Shown piece by piece: positions 26,684-35,700 of a stretch of DNA of 64,000 nucleotides (position 1 is its first letter; every line of letters begins with the position of its first letter). Location: positions 248,001 to 312,000 of the forward strand of contig NZ_JYKO02000001.1 of NCBI RefSeq assembly GCF_000949385.2, read 5' to 3'. The stretch comes from Pseudomonas sp. LFM046 (GTDB taxonomy: Bacteria > Pseudomonadota > Gammaproteobacteria > Pseudomonadales > Pseudomonadaceae). The translations under genes were made by a program, and so were the position numbers. The notes under the pieces were generated by a model. The model was not told the DNA's origin, did not search any database, and saw nothing but the letters and a program-made list of their open reading frames with translations.

Positions 26684-26901
26684 GCACCGAAAACCTGATC
26701 AAGATGGCCAACCAGATCGCCCAGTTCTTCTCCACGGAACCGGACAAGGACCAGGCCGTGCGCGGCGTGCGCCAGCACCTGCAAAGCTTCTGGACCCCCG
26801 CCATGCGCATTGAGCTCATGGCCTGGCAAGTGGAACAACACGGCGCCGCCCTGCACCCGCTGGTGCAGGAGGCGCTGGCGGAACAGGGGAGGGTGGTTTA
26901 G
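26680..26901 (+). CDS. fdsD: Formate dehydrogenase delta subunit
   Basis: 73 residues, small helical protein (LIKMANQIAQFFSTEPDKDQAVRGVRQHLQSFWTPAMR) of the FdsD family, needed for maturation or stability of the enzyme. ATGA overlap with fdsA. In Rhodobacter and Cupriavidus fdsC lies between fdsA and fdsD; no fdsC is present here. Confidence 0.92.
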   Translation: MSTENLIKMANQIAQFFSTEPDKDQAVRGVRQHLQSFWTPAMRIELMAWQVEQHGAALHPLVQEALAEQGRVV

Positions 26902-26924
26902 CCGCCCTTGCCGGACGGAATACT

Positions 26925-26952
26925 TGTAGGGGCGAATGAATTCGCCCCTACA
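26925..26952. repeat. REP hairpin after fdsD
   Basis: Perfect inverted repeat TGTAGGGGCGAATGAATTCG + CCCCTACA; may act as a transcript end between fdsD and cdhR. Confidence 0.92.
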
Positions 26953-26969
26953 ACGGATCTCGCCTCCTT

Positions 26970-27938
26970 TCAGCCGGTGCTGCGGTGGGGTTCCTGATCC
27001 GGATGCTCATGCCGGTCCTGACTCGGGCAGGTGCTGAAGCGTGTGCGGTAGGCGCGGGAGAAGTAGGACGAGGACTCGAACCCGCAGGCCAGGCCCACTT
27101 CCAGCACGCTCATGTCGGTCTGGCGCAACAGCTGGCGGGCTTTGTCCAGGCGCAGGCCGAGGTAGAAGTTCGACGGCGTTTCCTTCAGGTGCAGGCGGAA
27201 CAGCCGCTCCAGCTGGCGCGGAGTGACGCTGACCAGCTCGGCCAGCTCCTGTGAGCTCAGCGGTGTTTCGCTGTGCCGCTCCATCTCTCCAATCACCTGC
27301 ACCAGCTTCTTGTTGTGCACATTGAAGCGGCTGGCGATCTGCATGCGCTGGTGGTCCTGGCGGGTGCGGATGCGCCCCACCACGAACTGCTCCGACACCT
27401 GCAGCGCCAGGGCTTCGCCATGGCTCTGGCCGATCAGGGTGAGCATCAGGTCGAGGCTGGCGGTGCCGCCGGCGCTGGTGATGCGCCGGCCGTCGATCTC
27501 GAAGAGTTCCTGGGTGACGCTGAGCCCCGGAAAACGTTCCTGGAAGGCCTCGATGGCTTCCCAGTGCAGGGTCAGGCGCTGGCGGGAAAAGAGTTCCGCT
27601 TCGGCCAGCACGAAGCTGCCGGTGTCGATGCCGCCCAGCAGCAGCCCGTCGCGTTCGGCGCGGTTGAGCCAGTGGGACAGGCGCGGGCCGAATTCGGCCA
27701 GGGGATCGAAGCCGGCCACCACGAACAGGCAATCTCCCTCGGGCGGCGCATCCAGTCCGCCATCCACGTTCAGCGACATGCCGTTGCTACCCTGTACCGA
27801 GCCACCATCCAGGCTCAGCAGCCGCCAGCGGTAGAGCTCGCCGCGAAACCGGTTGGCCACCCGCAGGGGTTCCACCGCCGACATCAGTCCGATCATGGAA
27901 AAGCCCGGCAGCAGGAGGAAGCTGAAGGTCTGGGACAT
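26970..27938 (-). CDS. cdhR: AraC/GATase1-family regulator of carnitine catabolism
   Basis: 322 residues. The N-terminal DJ-1/PfpI domain (LLLPGFSMIGLMSAVEPLRVANRF at the start; GGIDTGSFVLAEAELF near 110) resembles GbdR. The AraC DNA-binding pair is at about 225-315 (QELAELVSVTPRQLERLFRLHL; VLEVGLACGFESSSYFSRAYRTRF). The start at 27938 was chosen by homology; its ribosome site is weak, and 26 codons upstream remain open. It is divergent from caiX, as in P. aeruginosa where CdhR activates the carnitine operon. Confidence 0.92.
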   Translation of the reverse strand: MSQTFSFLLLPGFSMIGLMSAVEPLRVANRFRGELYRWRLLSLDGGSVQGSNGMSLNVDGGLDAPPEGDCLFVVAGFDPLAEFGPRLSHWLNRAERDGLLLGGIDTGSFVLAEAELFSRQRLTLHWEAIEAFQERFPGLSVTQELFEIDGRRITSAGGTASLDLMLTLIGQSHGEALALQVSEQFVVGRIRTRQDHQRMQIASRFNVHNKKLVQVIGEMERHSETPLSSQELAELVSVTPRQLERLFRLHLKETPSNFYLGLRLDKARQLLRQTDMSVLEVGLACGFESSSYFSRAYRTRFSTCPSQDRHEHPDQEPHRSTG

Positions 27939-27999
27939 GGCCGCGTTCCGCGAGAGGGATAAGGCACTAAAAAGCAGTGCGCCCGCGAGTGCAAGAAAG

Positions 28000-28034
28000 T
28001 GGTCGTTCCTGTTCAACAGGTGGTCGTTTTAGTT
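28000..28034. promoter_or_regulatory. Candidate CdhR operator: 21-bp direct repeat
   Basis: TGGTCGTTCCTGTTCAA at 28000 and TGGTCGTTTTAGTTCGA at 28021, a 21-bp (two-turn) direct repeat with 14 of 17 identical positions, centred about 140 bp before caiX and 70 bp before cdhR. Confidence 0.65.
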
Positions 28035-28155
28035 CGAATCGACGGATTCTGCGCTGCGTAATTTGTGTCCATCGGGTTGTAGTGGCGCCCGAAAACGGAA
28101 GGAGCCCCGGCTCCTGAAAACAAGTACAAACCGTTTGGCCGCAAGGGGAGCATCA

Positions 28156-29094
28156 ATGAAAGGTCTCACCGCATTCGCTGGTTGCTGTGTGTTCGCTCTG
28201 TCCAGTACCGCCGCACTCGCCGCCGAAGACGCCAGTTGCCAGAAGATCCGCGTAGGCGTGGTCGGCTGGACCGACGTCGTCGCCACCACCGCCGTCGCCA
28301 ACGAACTGCTCGGCAGCCTGGGCTACCAGACCACCCAGACCCAGGCATCGCAGCAGATCATTTTCGCCGGCATCCAGAAGAAACAGATCGACGTCTTCCT
28401 CGGCTACTGGAAGCCGATCATGGACGACAACATCAAACCCTTCCTCGAATCCAAGTCGGTGAAGGTGGCCGCCGAACCGTCGCTGAATGACGCCATCGCC
28501 GTGCTCGCCGTACCCACCTACGCCGCCGATCAGGGCCTGCGCACCTTCGCCGATATCGCGAAGTTCAAGGACCAGTTGGACGGCAAGATCTACGGCATCG
28601 AATCCGGTTCCGGCGCCAACACCGCGATCCAGAAGATGATCGACACCAACCAGTTCGGCCTGGCCGGCTTCAAGCTGATCGAGTCCAGCGAGGCGGCCAT
28701 GCTCACTGCGGTCAAGCGCGCGGTGAAGAACAACAAGCCGGTGGTGTTCTTCGGCTGGAAGCCGCACCCGATGAACATCCAGATGCCCATCACCTACCTC
28801 ACCGGCAGTGACGACGTGTTCGGCCCCAACGACGGTGCCGCCACGGTTTCCACCGTCACCGCGCCGGATTTCGCCCAGCGCTGCCCCAACGCCGATCGCC
28901 TGCTGACCAACCTGCGCTTTACCAGCGACCAGGAGGCCCAGCTGATGCAGCCGATCATGGACCGCAAGGACCCGGCCAAGGTCGCCCGCGAATGGCTCAA
29001 GGCCAACCCGGAAGTGGTCAAGGGCTGGCTCGCCGGGGTCACCACATTCGACGGCAAGAACGGCGTCGACAGCGCTTTCGCCTCGCTCAAGTGA
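28156..29094 (+). CDS. caiX: Carnitine substrate-binding protein
   Basis: Periplasmic binding protein, 312 residues, signal peptide ending ALAA. It belongs to the ChoX family: W38 (VGWTDV), W85 (GYWKPIMD) and W201 ([10 protein letters not shown]) are kept, but the cage Tyr is replaced by Ala115 (NDAIAVLAV instead of GAKYTLAV) and the GIEPGNDGN loop reads [10 protein letters not shown] more open pocket fits the larger carnitine. First gene of caiX-cdhC-cdhA-cdhB with no own permease, so it presumably uses CbcWV. The ATG has GGGGAG upstream. Confidence 0.92.
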   Translation: MKGLTAFAGCCVFALSSTAALAAEDASCQKIRVGVVGWTDVVATTAVANELLGSLGYQTTQTQASQQIIFAGIQKKQIDVFLGYWKPIMDDNIKPFLESKSVKVAAEPSLNDAIAVLAVPTYAADQGLRTFADIAKFKDQLDGKIYGIESGSGANTAIQKMIDTNQFGLAGFKLIESSEAAMLTAVKRAVKNNKPVVFFGWKPHPMNIQMPITYLTGSDDVFGPNDGAATVSTVTAPDFAQRCPNADRLLTNLRFTSDQEAQLMQPIMDRKDPAKVAREWLKANPEVVKGWLAGVTTFDGKNGVDSAFASLK

Positions 29095-29167
29095 TTCAAA
29101 GCAACGTCCGGTGCGCGGGGTTGCCCGCGCACGGTTTCCGATCGCCTCGCAGAAGGATGAAACAACC

Positions 29168-30052
29168 GTGAACTACGAAGTCATCGTCACCTGTGCCGTC
29201 ACCGGCGCCGGCGATACCGTCGGCAAGCACCCGGCCATTCCCGTCACCCCGAAGGAAATCGCCGCCGCGGCCATCGAAGCGGCCAAGGCGGGCGCCACCG
29301 TCGCCCACTGCCATGTCCGCGACCCGAAGACCGGCAAGCCCAGCCGCGATGTGGCGCTGTACCGCGAAGTGGTGGAGCGCATCCGCGAGAGCGACACCGA
29401 CGTCATCATCAACCTGACTGCCGGCATGGGCGGTGACCTGGAGATCGGCAAGGGCGAGCAGCCCCTGGAGTTCGGCACCGGCACCGACCTGGTCGGGCCG
29501 CTGGAGCGCCTGGCCCATGTGGAGGAACTGCTGCCGGAAATCTGCACGCTGGACTGCGGCACCCTGAACTTCGGCGACGGTGATTTCATCTACGTCTCCA
29601 CCCCGGCCCAACTGCGTGCCGGCGCCAAGCGCATCACCGAACTGGGCGTGAAGGCCGAGCTGGAAATCTTCGACACCGGTCACCTCTGGTTCGCCAAGCA
29701 GTTGCTCAAGGAGGGGCTGCTGGAGGACCCGCTGATCCAGCTCTGCCTGGGCATCCCGTGGGGCGCCCCGGCCGACACCACCACCATGAAGGCCATGGCG
29801 GACAACCTGCCGCCGGGCGTGACCTGGGCGGGCTTCGGCATCGGCCGCATGCAGATGCCCATGGTGGCCCAGGCGATGCTGCTGGGTGGCAACGTGCGGG
29901 TAGGCCTGGAGGACAACATCTGGCTGGACCGCGGCGTGCACGCCAGCAACGGCCAGTTGGTGGAGCGGGCCATCGAGATCATCGAGCGCCTCGGCGGCCG
30001 CGCCCTGACCCCGGCCGAGGGCCGGGAAAAGATGAAGCTCAAGCGCCGCTGA
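29168..30052 (+). CDS. cdhC: 3-dehydrocarnitine cleavage enzyme (BKACE family)
   Basis: Cleaves 3-dehydrocarnitine with acetyl-CoA, giving betainyl-CoA and acetoacetate. 294 residues, TIM-barrel beta-keto-acid cleavage enzyme (DUF849). The metal-binding His pair is in [16 protein letters not shown] (about 45-60), and GIGRMQMP and [11 protein letters not shown] are typical C-terminal motifs. The start is GTG at 29168 with AGAAGGA about 9 bases upstream; the ATG at 29157 is out of frame. 73 bp after caiX. Confidence 0.93.
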   Translation: MNYEVIVTCAVTGAGDTVGKHPAIPVTPKEIAAAAIEAAKAGATVAHCHVRDPKTGKPSRDVALYREVVERIRESDTDVIINLTAGMGGDLEIGKGEQPLEFGTGTDLVGPLERLAHVEELLPEICTLDCGTLNFGDGDFIYVSTPAQLRAGAKRITELGVKAELEIFDTGHLWFAKQLLKEGLLEDPLIQLCLGIPWGAPADTTTMKAMADNLPPGVTWAGFGIGRMQMPMVAQAMLLGGNVRVGLEDNIWLDRGVHASNGQLVERAIEIIERLGGRALTPAEGREKMKLKRR

Positions 30053-30057
30053 TTTCC

Positions 30058-30098
30058 TCCCCTCTCCCACCGGGAGAGGGGCCAGGGGTGAGGGAGGC
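30058..30098. repeat. Single REP-like hairpin, CTCTCCC/GGGAGAG family
   Basis: CCCCTCTCCC-ACC-GGGAGAGGGG followed by GGTGAGGGAGG, between cdhC and cdhA. Confidence 0.8.
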
Positions 30099-30153
30099 CG
30101 GATTGCACGCGGACTTCCCTTGCTCGCCACTCATTCGCCCATCAGGAGCCACC

Positions 30154-31119
30154 ATGACTTTCGTCACCCAGATCAAAACCTTTGCCGCCCTCGGCAGCGG
30201 CGTCATCGGCAGCGGCTGGATCGCCCGCGCCCTGGCCCATGGCCTCGATGTGATCGCCTGGGACCCGGCGCCCGGCGCCGAGGCCGCCCTTCGCGCCCGC
30301 ATCGCCAATGCCTGGCCGGCGCTGCGGAAGCAGGGCCTGGCGCCCGGCGCCGCGCAGGACCGCCTGCGCTTCGTCGACACCATCGAAGAATGCGTTCGCG
30401 ATGCCGATTTCATCCAGGAAAGCGCGCCGGAGCGCCTGGACCTCAAGCTCGACCTGCACGCGAAAATCAGTGCAGCGGCGCGTCCGAATGTGATCATCGG
30501 CTCCAGCACATCGGGTCTGCTGCCCAGCGAGTTCTATGCCGATGCCACGCACCCTGAGCGCTGCGTGGTGGGGCATCCGTTCAACCCGGTGTATCTGCTT
30601 CCGCTGGTGGAGGTGGTGGGAGGAGAGAAGACGGCGCCGGAAGCCGTGCAGGCCGCCATCGACATCTACACCGCGCTGGGCATGCGCCCGCTGCACGTGC
30701 GCAAGGAGGTCCCGGGTTTCATTGCCGACCGCCTGCTGGAAGCGCTCTGGCGCGAGGCGCTGCACCTGGTCAACGACGGCGTCGCCAGCACGGGCGAGAT
30801 CGACGACGCCATCCGTTTCGGCGCCGGCCTGCGCTGGTCCTTCATGGGCACCTTCCTCACCTACACGCTGGCGGGGGGCAATGCCGGCATGCGCCACTTC
30901 ATGGCGCAGTTCGGCCCGGCGTTGCAGCTGCCCTGGACCTACCTGCCAGCCCCGGAACTGACCGAGACGCTGATCGACCGGGTGGTAGAGGGGACGTCCG
31001 AGCAGCAAGGCTCGCGCAGCATTGCCGAGCTGGAGCGCTATCGCGATGACTGTCTGCTGGCGGTGCTTGGCGCCATCAAGGACACCAAGGCCCAACATGG
31101 GTTTGCCTTCGCCGAATGA
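30154..31119 (+). CDS. cdhA: L-carnitine 3-dehydrogenase
   Basis: Oxidises L-carnitine to 3-dehydrocarnitine with NAD+, the first step of the pathway. 321 residues, 3-hydroxyacyl-CoA-dehydrogenase-like: Rossmann GxGxxG in [19 protein letters not shown] (about 11-29), catalytic His in [18 protein letters not shown] (about 140-157), and the C-terminal helical domain ([18 protein letters not shown]). The ATG at 30154 has AGGAG 8 bases upstream. Confidence 0.94.
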   Translation: MTFVTQIKTFAALGSGVIGSGWIARALAHGLDVIAWDPAPGAEAALRARIANAWPALRKQGLAPGAAQDRLRFVDTIEECVRDADFIQESAPERLDLKLDLHAKISAAARPNVIIGSSTSGLLPSEFYADATHPERCVVGHPFNPVYLLPLVEVVGGEKTAPEAVQAAIDIYTALGMRPLHVRKEVPGFIADRLLEALWREALHLVNDGVASTGEIDDAIRFGAGLRWSFMGTFLTYTLAGGNAGMRHFMAQFGPALQLPWTYLPAPELTETLIDRVVEGTSEQQGSRSIAELERYRDDCLLAVLGAIKDTKAQHGFAFAE

Positions 31120-31123
31120 AGCG

Positions 31124-31143
31124 GTGGGCTGAAGCCCACTTTT
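31124..31143. repeat. Short hairpin between cdhA and cdhB
   Basis: GTGGGC-TGAA-GCCCAC followed by TTTT, 5 bp after the cdhA stop. It could attenuate read-through into cdhB. Confidence 0.5.
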
Positions 31144-31259
31144 CGGAGCCTGGGCGGCGTGCCTGAAACGGCCGCCGCTCCAACATTCAACTCGCCGCTC
31201 CTATCGGCCGCCTCGCACTTCAGGGAGCGGGCCGGGGAGCGGGCGTGACGGGAGCCCCC

Positions 31260-31736
31260 ATGCCCACAGCCCTGACCACCTACCGCGTCACCATCCCCGC
31301 CGAGTGGGTGGACTACAACGGCCACCTGCGGGATGCCTTCTACCTGCTGATCTTCAGTTATGCCACGGACGCGCTGATGGACGAGATTGGCCTGGACGAA
31401 GCGGGGCGGGCCGAGACCGGCCACACCCTCTACACCCTGGAGTGCCACTTGAACTACCTGGCGGAAGTGAAGCTGGGGGCGGAAGTGGAAGTGCGGACCC
31501 AGATCCTGGGCTTCGACGCGAAGCGGCTGCACATCCACCACAGCCTGCACTACCCGGGCGATACCGCGGAGCTTGCCGCCAGCGAGCAGATGCTGATGAA
31601 CATCGACAGCGGTGCCGGACGCTCGGCGCCTTTCGTCGAGGCAGTGGCTGAGCGTATCCGGGGCATTTCTGCGGAACAGGCCGGACTGTCGCGTCCGGTC
31701 CATGTCGGGCGGGTGATCGCCCTGCCACAGCGCTGA
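31260..31736 (+). CDS. cdhB: Betainyl-CoA thioesterase (hotdog fold)
   Basis: Releases glycine betaine from betainyl-CoA, linking carnitine to the betaine route. 158 residues, 4HBT hotdog family: VDYNGHLRDAFYLLIF (about 17-32, with the catalytic Asp region) and the beta-sheet ECHLNYLAEVKLGAEVEV. The ATG at 31260 with GGGAG upstream was preferred over a GTG at 31245. Last gene of the cdh operon. Confidence 0.9.
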   Translation: MPTALTTYRVTIPAEWVDYNGHLRDAFYLLIFSYATDALMDEIGLDEAGRAETGHTLYTLECHLNYLAEVKLGAEVEVRTQILGFDAKRLHIHHSLHYPGDTAELAASEQMLMNIDSGAGRSAPFVEAVAERIRGISAEQAGLSRPVHVGRVIALPQR

Positions 31737-31740
31737 AGGA

Positions 31741-31761
31741 CGACCGCCGATCAGGCGGTCG
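31741..31761. terminator. Hairpin between cdhB and the convergent response-regulator gene
   Basis: CGACCGCC-GATCA-GGCGGTCG, overlapping the last codons of the minus-strand gene. Confidence 0.6.
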
Positions 31762-32380
31762 GCAGCACGTAGCGGCGGGCGAAGTCGATCAGGTCGACCT
31801 GGTTGCGAGTCTTCAGTTTGTCCATCAGACGGGATTTATAGGTACTCACCGTCTTGTGGCTGATGAACAGCTGCTTGGCGATTTCCTGGTTGTTCTTGCC
31901 ATTGGCCAGGTTCTGCAGGACCGCCAGTTCGCGATCAGACAGGCTGTCGAGCAGGTGGCTGTCTCCGCACTCCCCCGGCTGCGGCGCGGCAAGGTGCACG
32001 CTGCTGGGGAATAGGCTGTAGCCCGAGAGGACCGAGCGCACTGCGGAAATCAGGCTGACCGCCTGTTCCTGCTTGGACAGATAGCCACAGGCGCCCGCCT
32101 GGAGGCAGCGGTTGGCATACAGCGACGCTGGCAGACCGGTGAGGACCAGGCGCTTGATGCCGTGGCTCATGGCGCCCAGGCGGCTCAGCACTTCCAGGCC
32201 ATCGAGCTTGGGGACGGAAATGTCCAGGATCACCAGATCCGGTTGCAGTGCGCGTGCCAGGCTCAGGCCCTCCACGCCGTTCTCCGTTTCGCCAACGATC
32301 TCGTACCCTTCGCGCTCCAGCAGGACGCGGGTGGCGAAGCGAGTTATCGACTGATTGTCAATCAGCAGGATCTTGCTCAT
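31751..32380 (-). CDS. BvgA/RocA-like response regulator (NarL/LuxR type)
   Basis: 209 residues. Receiver domain 1-120 with the phospho-acceptor Asp in LVILDISVPKLDG (about 54) and switch Lys in GYLSKQEQ; LuxR helix-turn-helix at about 145-205 (LSDRELAVLQNLANGKNNQEIAKQLFISHKTVSTYKSRLMDKL). Length and the HKTVSTYKSRL helix are those of the BvgA/EvgA/RocA group. GGAG precedes the ATG. It is divergent from the BvgS-like sensor gene, its likely partner, with which it shares a 409-bp control region. Confidence 0.88.
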   Translation of the reverse strand: MSKILLIDNQSITRFATRVLLEREGYEIVGETENGVEGLSLARALQPDLVILDISVPKLDGLEVLSRLGAMSHGIKRLVLTGLPASLYANRCLQAGACGYLSKQEQAVSLISAVRSVLSGYSLFPSSVHLAAPQPGECGDSHLLDSLSDRELAVLQNLANGKNNQEIAKQLFISHKTVSTYKSRLMDKLKTRNQVDLIDFARRYVLPTA

Positions 32381-32570
32381 CTTTCGTTCTCCGTATTCGC
32401 GGTTTCCTTGGCCAAGCGGAACAGGACGTTCCCTCGAACATGCCTTCGGATGGTTCGAGTCGCTTGAAACTGACATCCAATGGGACTTTTCCGAATCACT
32501 CGCCGGTGTTGCCTTAGGAGTCGCCCAACGTTAATTGCGTGATCTCCGTCAGAACCGGCTGTTCTGCAAT

Positions 32571-32577
32571 TAGGAAA
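32571..32577 (-). promoter_or_regulatory. BvgA-type heptad
   Basis: TAGGAAA, complement of the BvgA consensus TTTCCTA, followed by GGTTCAGAAACC. Confidence 0.45.
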
Positions 32578-32718
32578 GGTTCAGAAACCTGAATTGAAAC
32601 GTCCATGCCCTGCCGTATCGAGTGCCTTGCGCATGTCTACAATGCACCTCGGCAGTCAGCATGAATGCAGGGCTGCGAGTATATTCGCGGTCTTGCTTTC
32701 AAGATCTCGTTTGGGAAT

Positions 32719-32725
32719 TTTCCTA
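32719..32725 (+). promoter_or_regulatory. BvgA-type heptad before the sensor gene
   Basis: TTTCCTA, 65 bp upstream of the sensor start; a looser copy TTTGCCTA lies at 32746. Confidence 0.45.
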
Positions 32726-32789
32726 CATGATTTGTGGGCGCCGAATTTGCCTACGAACCGTGGTCCAGCGCGCTTAGAGTTTTCGCCCC

Positions 32790-35700
32790 ATGCATCTCTC
32801 CAAATCGGCCCCGAAGCGCCCCCGCATGACCTCGCAACGGCTGCTTTCCCGCCACGGGTTCAACGCCTGGCTCGCGGTCATTCTGCTGCTGCTCGCCGCC
32901 GGCCTGCGGGCCGAAGGGCAGGCGCCGGCGCGTACCTTGTCCAGCCCGCTGGAGGTGGATCACCAAGCGCTCGCCATCAGCGATGAAGACTGGCGCTGGC
33001 TACGCGACAAGCGCGAGTTGGTGATGGGCGTTCCGGCACAGGGTGTCGAGCCGCTGGAGATCAACCAGCGCGACGGCAGCTACGAAGGCATCGTCGCCGA
33101 CGCCACCAAGTTGGTCGGGCAACTGCTGGGCCTGCAGGTCAGATTGCGTCAGTACCCGGACCGACCAGCCTTGCTCGATGCCCTCCTCCGGCGCGAGGTG
33201 GATGTCGTGGTCGGGCCTGCGGGAGAAGGCGAGGAGGGTGTCGTTGCCCACAGTCGAGCCATGGTTCGCGATCGCCTGGCGCTGTTTCGCCGCTACAAGG
33301 GAGCCAATCCCCTTCCCGCCGACCTGGCCGGGGTGAGGGTTGCCGCACCGGCGGAGTTCACGTCCTTGCTAGCCGAGCGTTACCCGCAGGCCCGCCGGCT
33401 GGAGGCGGCATCCATCGACGAGGCGATGGCGATGGTTGCGTTCGGCCAGGCCGACTTGCTCCTGGGGGATTTCCTTGCCGTGTCCTTCCGGATGAATCGC
33501 AACTTCAACGGGTTGATCGAGTTCGACCATTTCCCCGAGGCGACGGACACCAGCCTGGGCTTCATCGTGCGGGCCGACGACCAGCGACTGCTGCGTGGGC
33601 TCGACGATGCCCTGCGGGCCTCCGGCCAGACCTGGCTGGACGATATCGTGCGGAACTGGGTGGGCAGCGGCCTGATGCCGCTCAGCCAGCCGCTCTCGCT
33701 TTCGCCGGAGCAGGCGCAATGGGTGAAGCAGCATCCACAGGTGCGCCTGGTGATCGACGACGATATGGCGCCGGGGGCCTATTTCGACGAAGAGGGTCGC
33801 TTCCGTGGCTACTTCGCCGACCTGCTGGACGCGGTGACGGTGCAGACGGGCCTGCGCTTCACGGTCTTCAGCCGCTCGGGCGGTGCCTCCCAGCAGGTCG
33901 CGAACCTGCTGCAGGGCGACGCCGACCTGGCGATCCTCAGCCCCGGCCAGGTGCCTGAAGGTCAGCTGCGCTTCTCCCGCGCCATCGCCAACGTTCCCTT
34001 CGTGCTGATTGGCGACGCCGGCGTCAGCGCTCCGGCGGACAATGCACAGGCGCTGAGGCTCGCCCTGGCCCGGGAGCATGTGCCCCACGATCAATTGCTT
34101 GCGGCCTATCCGGGAAGTCGACTGATCGAGGTGGCGACCTCGCTCGATGCCATGAACCTGGTGAGCAAGGGCGGGGCGGACTATGCGGTCGTCGCCCTGC
34201 CCGTGGCCCGCTATTACATCGCCCACCTGTTCGCCGACCGCTTGACGATCTCCGCCCCGGCGAAGGTCGGCAAGGCCACGGTCAATTTTGCCGTGCGCCG
34301 TGCCGACGGCGAGCTCCAGTCGATCATCGACCGGGTGCTGGCCAGCCTCCCGCCGGGCGAGCTCAACGCCATCACCAGCCGCTGGCGAGGTACGCCAGGC
34401 ATGAGCCCGCAGACCTGGCGCGATTACGACAGCCTTATCCAGCGCATCGTCCTTGGCGCCGTCCTGGCGCTGCTGCTGGTGCTGGCCTGGGTGCTCTACC
34501 AGCGACGCGAGATTCGTCGGCGGCGGGCGGCGGAGCGCCAGCTCAGCGACGAGCTGCGCTTCATCGAGACCCTCACCGACGGCATGCCGCCACCGCTCTA
34601 TGTGCGAGATACCGAGGGGCGCCTGCTGTCGTGCAATCGCAGCTACCTGGACAGCGTCGGATTGCCGCTGGACGCGGTGTGCGGGCGCACCGCACTGGAG
34701 CTGCCGGCCGGGGTCTTCGAGGCAGCGCCGGATATTCATCGGCTCTACCTCCAGGCCATGACCGAGGGCCGCCTGATCCAGGGCGTGCATGCTGTGCGCC
34801 TGGCCAACGGCGAAAGGTGGATCGACCATTGGGTGCAGCCGTTCAAGGATTCCGCCGGCGTGTTGAAGGGCGTGATCTGTGGCTGGCTGGACATCACCGA
34901 GCACCGTCGCCTGGTGGAGGAGCTGGAGGCAGCGAAGAACCTCGCGGACGAAGCCAGCCGCGCCAAGACCACCTTCCTGGCGACCATGAGCCACGAAATT
35001 CGCACCCCGATGAATGCGGTGATCGGCATCCTCGAACTGGCGCTCAAGCGCACCGGCGAACAGCCCATCGATCGCGCCAGCATCGAAGTTGCGTATGGCT
35101 CGGCGCGCAGCTTGCTGGTGCTGATCGGCGACATCCTCGACATCGCCCGTATCGAGTCCGGCCGCCTGAGCCTGGCGCCGCACCGGGCCAACCTGCGGGA
35201 GCTGGTGGAGTCGGTGGCGCGGGTGTTCGACGGGCTGGCGCGGCAGAAGCGCCTGAACCTCGAACTGGAGATCGACTCCAGCATCCAGGGCGACGTGCTG
35301 GTGGATGGCATGCGCTTCAAGCAGATCCTTTCCAACCTGGTGAGCAATGCGATCAAGTTCACCAGCGCCGGCCGCGTGCGTCTCAGCATTCAGGGCGAGG
35401 ACTCGGAGCCTGGTGTGCTGCAGGTGAACCTCAGCGTCGAGGACACCGGCGTCGGCATTTCCGCAACGGATCAGGAACGCCTGTTCCGTCCGTTCGCCCA
35501 GGTCGAACGTGGTCATCACCAGACCGAGGGCGCGGGCCTGGGGCTGGTGATCAGCCGCTCGCTCTGCGAAATGATGGGCGGGCGCCTGACCCTCGCCAGT
35601 ACGCCGGGCGAGGGCACGCGGGTTGACGTTGAACTGCGCCTGCAGCGCCTCGATCCGGTGGCCGTAGCGGCCGCTGCGCCGGCGATTTCCGAACGGCCGA

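Larger units (their letters stand above)
32381..32789. other. 409-bp divergent control region of the Roc-like island
   Basis: AT-richer than its surroundings. It holds two BvgA-type heptads: TAGGAAA at 32571-32577 and TTTCCTA at 32719-32725 (inside GGGAATTTTCCTA). No coding frame is convincing. Confidence 0.6.
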
